The translations under genes were made by a program, and so were the position numbers. A stretch of 64,000 nt of DNA. Source: Alphaproteobacteria bacterium. GTDB lineage: Bacteria > Pseudomonadota > Alphaproteobacteria > UBA9219 > RFNS01. The stretch is from contig JBBCGY010000001.1 of NCBI GenBank assembly GCA_037200005.1, positions 602,416 to 666,415 on the forward strand, in the 5' to 3' direction. This document shows, one piece after another, positions 42,875 to 49,751 of this stretch. Numbering within the stretch: position 1 is the stretch's first letter; each line of letters opens with the position of its first letter. The notes beneath the pieces were generated by a model, which saw nothing but the letters and a program-made list of their open reading frames with translations, did not search any database and was not told the origin of the DNA.

Positions 42875-42987
42875 AACGGCCTCATATCCATTCGCAATAT
42901 TATCGGTGCGGCGAAATATCAGCCGCTCCGTCGATCATTGATAATTGGTATCATCTTGAAAAGCAAATAGGTTTATTCCGTAAATTC

Positions 42988-43370
42988 GTCAGATGGCCTG
43001 TAAGCCGGGTTCTGTCCCCGCGCGTCCTGCGCGGGGATAACCATTCATCTGGGACGGCCGTTGCCGGACGCCTCGTGCAGCCTACCCGAGCGGTAATGCG
43101 GGAAACATCTGCGGCTTGCGCCGCAAACCGCTCCTATTCGGCCTTGCTTCCGGTGGGGTTTTCCATGCCGCCTCCGTTGCCGGAGGCGCGGTGCGCTCTT
43201 ACCGCACCATTTCACCCCTTACCTGCCGTTTTAAGGCGGCAGGCGGTTAGATTTCTGTGGCACTATCCGTGGGTCCGCCCCAGCCGGACGTTATCCGGCA
43301 CCGTTTCCCGTGAAGCCCGGACTTTCCTCCCCGCCGGTTAAGGCAGAGCGGTTATCCGGCCATCTGACGG
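42988..43370 (-). ncRNA. rnpB: RNase P RNA (bacterial type A)
   Basis: On the minus strand, the 5' part carries GAGGAAAGTCCGGGCT and the 3' part AGAACCCGGCTTACAGGCC, the conserved ends of bacterial RNase P RNA. TCAGATGGCC at the 5' end pairs with GGCCATCTGA at the 3' end to form helix P1. The internal stretch GGTGAAATGGTGCGGTAAGAGCGCACCG and the motif CCACAGAAA are also standard. The length of about 383 bases fits type A. It is the catalytic RNA that trims the 5' leader of tRNA precursors. It lies upstream of the RNase III-like gene and diverges from ompA. Confidence 0.96.
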
Positions 43371-43568
43371 ACACACGCTATCATGTAAATTTACCATAAG
43401 CAAAGCCACAATCGTTGCAGAATCGGCACAGTTGGCAAGTTTCCAGATTTTTGGCTGTCCGAAGCGCGGGAATAATATTACTTTTATGCGCAACCGGTGC
43501 TATATCCCACACCAGCCCCGACACCGGTTTTTCTATTACTTCAATTATATCTCCAGGGAGTCCACACT

Positions 43569-44648
43569 ATGACCAGTTTGCGCGTTTTCGGCCTTACGGT
43601 TTCGGCGCTCGCGCTTCTCGCGGCGCCTGCTCATGCCGCCGCCAAATACATCCATGAAGGCCCCTATGTCGGCCTCGGCGCGGGCGTGACCATTCCGATG
43701 GAAGACGAAATCGAGTCGAAGACCGGCTTGCCGCCGCACAAGCTCAGCTTCGATCCCGGCCCCGCAGTTCATGGCCAGGCCGGTTATGCGTGGGGCAACG
43801 GCCTGCGCACCGAACTGGAACTCGGCTACAGCATGGCCGATTTCGACAAGAGCACCAATCCCTTCGGCAATCCCGCTTTGGGCGCTTCGGGCGACTACAG
43901 CGTGTTCAACGCCATGGCGAATTTGTTCTATGACATGGACATCAACTGGTTCCTTACGCCCTATGTCGGCCTTGGCGTCGGCTATGGCCATATCTGGGGC
44001 AACGGTCTGACCGTCGCAGGCAGCCCGACGACTTCCGTCGGCGCGACCGATGGCGACGCCGGAAATTTCGCCTATCAGGCGATTGGCGGTTTCTCGTATG
44101 AATTCGCCGGACATTGGGCCGCGACGCTCGATTACCGCTATCTTTCGACGCTCAATGTCGATTTCGGCAACATGAAGTCGGAATACAGCTCGCACAATAT
44201 CCTGGCCGGGATCCGCTATCATTTCGATGCGCCCACGCCGCCAGCCCCGCCGCCGGCTCCGGCTCCCGTAGCCCCGGTTCCCGTCGCTCAGCCGATAGCT
44301 CCGGCAATCGCGAACACGTACATGGTGTTCTTCGATTTCGACAAATCGACGCTGACGCCGGAAGCCAAGAACATCCTGGCCTCGGTCGCCGCCGACTATA
44401 AGAAGGGCAAGCATGTCAGCGTCAACGTGACCGGCCATGCCGATCGCGCGGGCAAGGACACCTATAACCAGAAGCTTTCCGAGCGCCGCGCCAAGTCGGT
44501 GAAGGCCGAGCTGATCCGTCTCGGCTTGCCGACCGGCGGCATCGCGACCAAGGGGCTGGGTGAAACCACGCCGCTGGTGCAGACCGCCGATGGCGTTCGC
44601 GAAGCTCAGAACCGCCGCGCCGAAATCGTTCTCGACGCCGGTCAATAA
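43569..44648 (+). CDS. OmpA-family outer membrane protein
   Basis: A 359-residue protein started at the ATG at 43569, which has AGGGAG 8 bases upstream and opens a signal peptide (SLRVFGLTVSALALL, cut after AHA). An earlier in-frame ATG would place the signal internally. Residues ~27-220 form an 8-stranded beta-barrel (EGPYVGLGAGVTI at the start, HNILAGIRYHF at the end). A Pro/Ala linker follows, and then an OmpA_C domain from about 255: FFDFDKSTLTPEA, VTGHADRAGKDTYNQKLSERRA and the final QNRRAEIVL. The Asp and Arg of TGHAD...SERRA bind peptidoglycan diaminopimelate. It anchors the outer membrane to the wall. A strong terminator follows at 44680. Confidence 0.92.
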   Translation: MTSLRVFGLTVSALALLAAPAHAAAKYIHEGPYVGLGAGVTIPMEDEIESKTGLPPHKLSFDPGPAVHGQAGYAWGNGLRTELELGYSMADFDKSTNPFGNPALGASGDYSVFNAMANLFYDMDINWFLTPYVGLGVGYGHIWGNGLTVAGSPTTSVGATDGDAGNFAYQAIGGFSYEFAGHWAATLDYRYLSTLNVDFGNMKSEYSSHNILAGIRYHFDAPTPPAPPPAPAPVAPVPVAQPIAPAIANTYMVFFDFDKSTLTPEAKNILASVAADYKKGKHVSVNVTGHADRAGKDTYNQKLSERRAKSVKAELIRLGLPTGGIATKGLGETTPLVQTADGVREAQNRRAEIVLDAGQ

Positions 44649-44679
44649 TTCGCCGCGAAAAACGGTATAATAATATCAG

Positions 44680-44720
44680 CCCCTCTTTCCGCGATAGCGG
44701 GAAGAGGGGTTTTTATTTTT
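44680..44720 (+). terminator. Rho-independent terminator of the OmpA-family gene
   Basis: CCCCTCTTTCCGC and GCGGGAAGAGGGG pair with one T-G wobble around a GATA loop, followed by TTTTTATTTTT. It begins 32 bases after the OmpA stop. On the other strand the hairpin lacks a T-run, so it should act mainly on the plus strand. Confidence 0.93.
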
Positions 44721-44735
44721 ATAGGGGGGCGTTTT

Positions 44736-45692
44736 CTATTCCCGGATATTCTTGAACCGTTCCGTCGCGGCGACCAAGGCGCGGCGGATGCCGGGCTCCA
44801 AGGCTGAATGACCCGCGTCGGGAATAATACGAAAATCGGCCTCCGGCCAGGCGCGATGCAGATCATGGGCGGTCGCCGCAGGGCATATGACGTCATAGCG
44901 GCCCTGCACGATCACGCCGGGAATTTTCCTGATTTTGCTGATGCCGTCCAGCAGCTTCGCAGGCGGCGCAAATTGATTATGCGCGAAATAATGCGCTTCG
45001 ATGCGGGCGATGGCGAGATCATGGGGGTCGTCGGTTCCGCCGCGCTGCGCAGCGGTTTCGTCGGGCATCAGGCAGGCGCAGGCGCGTTCGTAGCGCGCCC
45101 ATATCCGCGCCGCCGGGTGATGCGCCGCCGGATCGGGATGGTTGAGCAGTTCAAGATAGGCCGCGAGAAGATCATGCCGCCGCGCCGGCGGAATATGAGC
45201 CGCGAATTTCTCCCATTGATCGGGAAAAATATTGCGGATGCCGTAAAGAAACCAATCGATCTCGGCGGGCCGCATCAAAAATATGCCGCGCAGAATCAGC
45301 CCCAGGCAACGGTCGGGATGGGCCTGGGCGTAAGCAAGGGCCAGCGTGCTGCCCCATGAGCCGCCGAACAGGTGCCAGCGCGCGACGCCTCGATGCGCGC
45401 GCAGCTTTTCCATGTCGCCGACCAGAAGCTCCGTGGTATTTTGCCGCGTCTCGGCCAGCGGTCGCGAGCGTCCCGCGCCGCGCTGATCGAACAGGATAAT
45501 CCGGAAAGCCTGGGGATCGAAAAAGCGCCGGTGCCCTTCGCGCGCGCCCGCGCCGGGACCGCCATGCAAAAATACCACCGGGACGCCTCGCGGATTGCCG
45601 CATTCCTCCCAATACAGGGTATGCAGATCATCGACGGGCAAAAAGCCCGTGGCATAGGGGGCGAGCGGGGGAAACAAATCTCGGCTGGTCAT
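44736..45692 (-). CDS. pip: Proline iminopeptidase (alpha/beta hydrolase, peptidase S33)
   Basis: A 318-residue cytoplasmic enzyme that removes N-terminal proline from peptides (EC 3.4.11.5). Family motifs appear in order: HGGPGAG (oxyanion hole), DQRGAGRS, GGSWGSTLAL (nucleophile Ser), GRYDVICP (catalytic Asp) and DAGHSA (catalytic His). Length and order match the S33 family closely. It is transcribed divergently from divK across a spacer of about 160 bases and convergently with the OmpA-family gene. I see nothing unusual in the protein. Confidence 0.95.
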   Translation of the reverse strand: MTSRDLFPPLAPYATGFLPVDDLHTLYWEECGNPRGVPVVFLHGGPGAGAREGHRRFFDPQAFRIILFDQRGAGRSRPLAETRQNTTELLVGDMEKLRAHRGVARWHLFGGSWGSTLALAYAQAHPDRCLGLILRGIFLMRPAEIDWFLYGIRNIFPDQWEKFAAHIPPARRHDLLAAYLELLNHPDPAAHHPAARIWARYERACACLMPDETAAQRGGTDDPHDLAIARIEAHYFAHNQFAPPAKLLDGISKIRKIPGVIVQGRYDVICPAATAHDLHRAWPEADFRIIPDAGHSALEPGIRRALVAATERFKNIRE

Positions 45693-45783
45693 AAGCGATG
45701 GCTTTTACCACGGACGGAACGGGTAAGGCACTATAATATAATGGTTTTGCGGCGCGCCCGGCAGGCAGCCGCCGGGCCAGACT

Positions 45784-45799
45784 CTAACTAATTCTTAAC
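45784..45799 (+). promoter_or_regulatory. Near-consensus CtrA box upstream of divK
   Basis: CTAA-CTAATTC-TTAAC differs at one base from the CtrA consensus TTAA-N7-TTAA(C). It lies about 55-70 bases before the ATG at 45853. In Caulobacter, CtrA boxes overlap the -35 region and divK is a CtrA target. If that holds here, transcription would start near 45830, which favours the ATG at 45853 over the one at 45811. Confidence 0.4.
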
Positions 45800-45852
45800 C
45801 GCCCTGCGCGATGTTAGGAAAGTACCCAATAACAGAAAATTTTCCTGATTCC

Positions 45853-46287
45853 ATGGCAGAACACGGCGATCAAAATTCCGGGCAAAGCTTCGGAGAAAAT
45901 TCCGGCGCGGCAACTGACGCGCCCCCAAAATGCATCCTGATTGTCGAGGACAACGAGCTTAATATCAAGCTGTTCCGCGACCTTCTGCAGGCGCATGGCT
46001 ATCAGACCATGCAGACCAAGGACGGGCTCGAGGCGCTGCAAATGGCGCGGGCCAGAAGGCCCGATCTCATCCTGATGGATATCCAATTGCCGGAAGTCTC
46101 CGGCCTCGAAGTTACGCGCTGGCTCAAGCAGGACGACGAGCTCAAGTCGATTCCGGTCATCGCGCTTACGGCCTTCGCCATGCGGGGCGACGAGGAAAAA
46201 ATCCTTGCCGGCGGATGCGACGGCTATCTTCCCAAGCCGATTTCGGTCGGCAAATTGCTCGCCACCGTCAAGCAGTTTCTGTCATAG
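45853..46287 (+). CDS. divK: Single-domain response regulator DivK
   Basis: A receiver-only protein of 144 residues (158 from the alternative ATG at 45811; neither has a good ribosome-binding site, and the start here follows from the CtrA-like box upstream). The acidic pocket is VEDNE (31-35), the phospho-acceptor is D76 in LILMDIQLP, and the switch Thr and Lys lie in ALTAFAM and YLPKPIS. The sequence [23 protein letters not shown] is split here as [10 protein letters not shown] then IKLFRDLL, and is typical of DivK. DivK controls cell-cycle and polarity kinases in alphaproteobacteria by acting on DivL, PleC and DivJ. The N-terminal ~24 residues are an extra, Gly/Ser-rich tail. pleD follows after 8 bases, the arrangement known from Caulobacter. 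Confidence 0.92.
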   Translation: MAEHGDQNSGQSFGENSGAATDAPPKCILIVEDNELNIKLFRDLLQAHGYQTMQTKDGLEALQMARARRPDLILMDIQLPEVSGLEVTRWLKQDDELKSIPVIALTAFAMRGDEEKILAGGCDGYLPKPISVGKLLATVKQFLS

Positions 46288-46295
46288 GCTAGAGC

Positions 46296-47666
46296 ATGTC
46301 GGGACGCATCCTGGTCGTCGATGACAATCCGCTGAATGTCAAGCTGCTCGCCGCGCGCCTGACCCGCGAATACTACGCCGTCGTGACGGCGGGCTGCGGC
46401 GCGGACGCGCTCGCGCTCGCCTTCAAGGAGCCGCCGGACCTTGTTCTGCTCGATGTCATGATGCCGGATATCGACGGCTATGAAGTCTGCCGCCGGCTGC
46501 GCGCCGACGCCCGCACCCGCCATGTGCCGGTGATTATGGTCACGGCGCTTTCGGATATCGAAGACCGCATTAAAGGGCTCGAAGCGGGCGGCCAGGATTT
46601 TTTGACCAAGCCGATCCAGGACACCGCACTGCTCGCCAGGGTGCGGTCGCTGCTTCGGCTCAAGATGGTCATGGATGAGTGGCGCTTGCGCCAGAATACC
46701 AGCAACAGTTTGGGGGTGGAGGCGGGGAAATTCGACGAAGACGTCGATATAAGCGCGCCAAGCGTGCTGGCCGTCATCGACGACATGCTCGAACTCGATC
46801 AGGTGCGCGCGGCGCTTGCGCCGCTTGGCGCGCATCTGACTCAGGTCGCCACGACGGCCGAAGCCGCCAAGGAGGCGGCGCTTAAACAGAACTACGATCT
46901 CGCGATCTGCTCGCTGACCTTGCGCCAGGATGACGGGCTTCGCATCTGCCCCGAATTGCGGGGGCAGGAGAAAACCCGCTATCTGCCTATCCTTTTGCTC
47001 GGAGATCAGGCCGACCAGGAGCGCGTGGCGCGCGGCCTCGATCTCGGCGCCAACGATTACCTGCTGCGCCCGATCGAAAGCGTGGAGCTGGCGGCGCGGG
47101 TCGGCAATCAGGTGCGCTTCCGGCGCTCCTATGAGCGGCTGAAGCAGAGTTATGAGCAAAGCCTGTCCCTTGCGCTGACCGATCCGCTGACCGGCGTGTT
47201 TAACCGGCGCTATTTCGATTATCACTTGCCGCAGCTTCTGCGGCGCTGTTTCGAAGTCAACAAAACCCTGGGGCTGCTCGTGATCGACGCGGATCATTTC
47301 AAAAGCGTCAATGACCGTTTCGGCCACGACGCCGGCGACAAAGTGCTGCAAGAGCTGGCGCTGCGGCTGCTTAACAATCTCCGGCCTTCGGATTTCGTGG
47401 CCCGTTACGGGGGCGAGGAATTCGTCGTCGTGCTTCCCGAGACCGATTCTCCCACGGCGCAGAGCATCGGCGAGAGATTATGCGAGGCCGTCGGGAAGGT
47501 TCCTTTTGTTTTGCCCGACCCGCATGGCGAGCAGATCGTCACGATCAGCATCGGCGGGGCGATCATGCGCGCCAACGAAACGCCCGCCGATCTGTTCAAG
47601 CGCGCCGACCGGGCGGCCTATGGCGCCAAGCAGGCGGGGCGCGACCGGGTGGTCTTCTCGCCATGA
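46296..47666 (+). CDS. pleD: PleD-type diguanylate cyclase (REC-REC-GGDEF)
   Basis: A 456-residue response regulator making cyclic di-GMP. The first receiver (3-120) has VVDDN and the phospho-acceptor D53 in LLDVMMP. The second receiver (about 155-275) is degenerate, reading AICSLTLRQDD where the Asp should be. The GGDEF domain (from ~290) starts DPLTGVFNRRYFD and carries GGEEF at 372-376, with a product-inhibition site RPSD at 363-366. These positions are within a few residues of Caulobacter PleD. The protein therefore should be active when phosphorylated and be inhibited by its product. It lies 8 bases after divK and its stop overlaps the start of a small secreted-protein gene. Confidence 0.95.
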   Translation: MSGRILVVDDNPLNVKLLAARLTREYYAVVTAGCGADALALAFKEPPDLVLLDVMMPDIDGYEVCRRLRADARTRHVPVIMVTALSDIEDRIKGLEAGGQDFLTKPIQDTALLARVRSLLRLKMVMDEWRLRQNTSNSLGVEAGKFDEDVDISAPSVLAVIDDMLELDQVRAALAPLGAHLTQVATTAEAAKEAALKQNYDLAICSLTLRQDDGLRICPELRGQEKTRYLPILLLGDQADQERVARGLDLGANDYLLRPIESVELAARVGNQVRFRRSYERLKQSYEQSLSLALTDPLTGVFNRRYFDYHLPQLLRRCFEVNKTLGLLVIDADHFKSVNDRFGHDAGDKVLQELALRLLNNLRPSDFVARYGGEEFVVVLPETDSPTAQSIGERLCEAVGKVPFVLPDPHGEQIVTISIGGAIMRANETPADLFKRADRAAYGAKQAGRDRVVFSP

Positions 47667-48040
47667 ATTTTTCATGCTATAAAACGCGCATGATCATTTG
47701 TCTGCCAGCACTCGTTCTTTTGCTCTGGGCCCCGGCGGCGCAGGCTCAAATGCCTCTGCCGCCGCCGGCAGACGGCTATTACGATACCTATGGCCGCGAT
47801 CCGGATGAAGGAAGGAGGCCGGAGGCCGACATGGTCAGCAAGCATGAGGCCGACCTCACGCGCCCGTATGTGCCGAGCGACAATGGCCATCCCGAATTCA
47901 TGATGCCGCCCGACGCGCCTCCGCCCTTGCGGTCCGATATGATCGAAAAGTCGAACGACTATTACGGCGACGACATGGTGCCCCCGGTTCGCGAGGGGAA
48001 GAAGCCGCCGATGTATAAGCATTTTGAAGAACCGAAATAG
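47663..48040 (+). CDS. Small secreted Pro/Asp-rich hypothetical protein
   Basis: A 125-residue product whose ATG overlaps the pleD stop (ATGA), implying translational coupling. A second ATG at 47690 would start right at the signal peptide (MIICLPALVLLLWAP, cut after AQA), giving 116 residues. The mature part begins QMPLPPP and is rich in Pro, Asp, Tyr and Met, with no recognisable domain; it is probably disordered and periplasmic. prfC starts 5 bases after the stop. I do not recognise the family, and its place between pleD and prfC does not reveal a role. Confidence 0.7.
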   Translation: MNFSCYKTRMIICLPALVLLLWAPAAQAQMPLPPPADGYYDTYGRDPDEGRRPEADMVSKHEADLTRPYVPSDNGHPEFMMPPDAPPPLRSDMIEKSNDYYGDDMVPPVREGKKPPMYKHFEEPK

Positions 48041-48045
48041 CCACG

Positions 48046-49641
48046 ATGACCAGCGGCCTTTCGCCTATCATCGCCCGGCGGCGCACGTTCGCCATCATCG
48101 CGCATCCCGACGCGGGCAAGACCACGCTGACTGAAAAACTGCTGCTGTTCGGCGGCGCGATCCAGCTGGCGGGTGCGGTCAAAGCGCGCGGCGAGCAGCG
48201 CCGGGCGCGCTCCGACTGGATGAAGGTCGAGCGCGAGCGCGGCATTTCCGTCTCCGCCTCGGTCATGAGCTTCGATTACGCCGATTGCAGCTTCAACCTC
48301 GTCGATACGCCAGGCCACGAGGATTTTTCCGAGGATACCTATCGCACGCTGACCGCCGTCGATAGCGCGGTCATGGTAATCGACGCCGCCAAGGGCATCG
48401 AGACCCAGACGCGAAAACTGTTCGAGGTCTGCCGGTTGCGCGACGTGCCGATCATGACTTTCGTCAACAAGATGGACCGCGAGGCGCGCGATCCGTTCGA
48501 TCTGATGAGCGAGATCGAGCAGACTCTGGCGCTCGACGTCACGCCCGCGAGCTGGCCGATCGGCATGGGGCGCGATTTTCGCGGCTGCTACGACCTGATC
48601 AACGACCGGCTGATCCTGATGTCCCGCAGCAGCGGCAGCCGCGTCGACGAAGGCATCGCCTGCCACGGCCTGAACGATCCCAAGATCGACGAATTGCTCG
48701 GCGCCGAGATCGCGCGGAAACTGCGCGACGACGTGGAAATGGCGCGCGGCTTATGCAAGCCGTTCGACCGGGAAAGCTATCTCGAAGGCCATATGACGCC
48801 GGTTTATTTCGGCTCGGCGGTCAATAATTTCGGCGTGCGCGAGCTTTTGGGCGGACTTGCCGCCTATGCGCCGCCGCCGCGCCCGCAGCCCGCCGACAAG
48901 CGCACCGTGGCGCCTGACGAAGCGAAGCTCACCGGTTTTGTGTTCAAGGTGCAGGCCAATATGGACCCGCAGCACCGCGACCGGATCGCTTTCGTGCGGC
49001 TGTGTTCCGGCCATTTCAAGCGCGGCATGAAGCTGACGCATGTGCGCGCGGGCAAGCAGATGGCGGTCAACAACGCCGTGCTGTTCCTGGCGCGGGAGCG
49101 CGAACTCGCCGAGGACGCCTATGCGGGCGACATTATCGGCATTCCCAATCATGGCGCGCTGCGTATCGGCGACAGTCTGACGGAAGGCGAGGCGCTGCGT
49201 TTCACCGGCGTGCCGAGCTTCGCGCCGGAACTGATGCAGCGGGCGCATATCGGCGATCCGCTGAAGATGAAGCATCTGCGCCGCGCGCTGGAGCATTTCG
49301 CCGAGGAGGGCGCGAGCCAGGTCTTCAAGCCGATGACCGGCGCCGAATGGGTGGTGGGCGTCGTCGGGCCTTTGCAGTTCGAGGTGCTGGCGGCGCGCAT
49401 CGCCGCTGAATACGGGCTTCCGGCGCGGTTCGAGAGCGCCGGAGTCGAGGCCGCGCGCTGGGTCGGCGCGGACGATCCGGTTTTGCTCAAGGATTTCGCC
49501 GAGAAACAGCGCGGCAGCCTCGCCGAAGACCATGACGGCGCGTTGGTCTTCCTGGCGCGCAATGCCTGGCATCTCAACAAAACGGTCGAGGAAAATCCCG
49601 GCATCCGCTTCGCCAAGACGCGAGAGCAGTTTACGGCCTAA
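48046..49641 (+). CDS. prfC: Peptide chain release factor 3 (RF3)
   Basis: A 531-residue translational GTPase that recycles RF1/RF2 from the ribosome after termination. The G motifs are AHPDAGKTT (G1), the switch region ERERGISV, DTPGHEDF (G3) and NKMDRE (G4). The stretch GGAIQLAGAVKARGEQRRARSDWMKVE, here given in part as AGAVKARG and SDWMKVE, is the RF3 signature that separates it from EF-G. Domains II and III follow (FVFKVQANMDPQHRDRIAF; GPLQFEVLAARI). Length fits the family. It lies 5 bases after the small secreted-protein gene, so transcription probably continues from divK-pleD. Confidence 0.96.
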   Translation: MTSGLSPIIARRRTFAIIAHPDAGKTTLTEKLLLFGGAIQLAGAVKARGEQRRARSDWMKVERERGISVSASVMSFDYADCSFNLVDTPGHEDFSEDTYRTLTAVDSAVMVIDAAKGIETQTRKLFEVCRLRDVPIMTFVNKMDREARDPFDLMSEIEQTLALDVTPASWPIGMGRDFRGCYDLINDRLILMSRSSGSRVDEGIACHGLNDPKIDELLGAEIARKLRDDVEMARGLCKPFDRESYLEGHMTPVYFGSAVNNFGVRELLGGLAAYAPPPRPQPADKRTVAPDEAKLTGFVFKVQANMDPQHRDRIAFVRLCSGHFKRGMKLTHVRAGKQMAVNNAVLFLARERELAEDAYAGDIIGIPNHGALRIGDSLTEGEALRFTGVPSFAPELMQRAHIGDPLKMKHLRRALEHFAEEGASQVFKPMTGAEWVVGVVGPLQFEVLAARIAAEYGLPARFESAGVEAARWVGADDPVLLKDFAEKQRGSLAEDHDGALVFLARNAWHLNKTVEENPGIRFAKTREQFTA

Positions 49642-49684
49642 AACAGGCCCTTGGACATGGAAATAGTCGCGTATGGCCGCCCTA

Positions 49685-49699
49685 TTAACCAAACCATAA
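49685..49699 (+). promoter_or_regulatory. Near-consensus CtrA box upstream of divL
   Basis: TTAA-CCAAACC-ATAA, one mismatch from TTAA-N7-TTAA, 53 bases before the divL ATG. An AT-rich TTTTTATAAGCT stretch at about 49730 could serve as a -10. Two such boxes before divK and divL in one window make chance less likely, but single boxes of this kind occur by chance. Confidence 0.35.
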
Positions 49700-49751
49700 C
49701 TAAACCGTCGTTATTTGGATGATCCGCTTTTTATAAGCTATTGTATCTCCT

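Noticed and set aside
43075-43341. A plus-strand open frame in the RNase P RNA gene
   Set aside because: It is covered by conserved RNase P RNA sequence on the other strand and has no ribosome-binding site or domain.
45757-45776. Hairpin CCCGGC...GCCGGG between pip and divK as a terminator
   Set aside because: No T-run follows on either strand, and it lies between divergent genes, where no terminator is needed.
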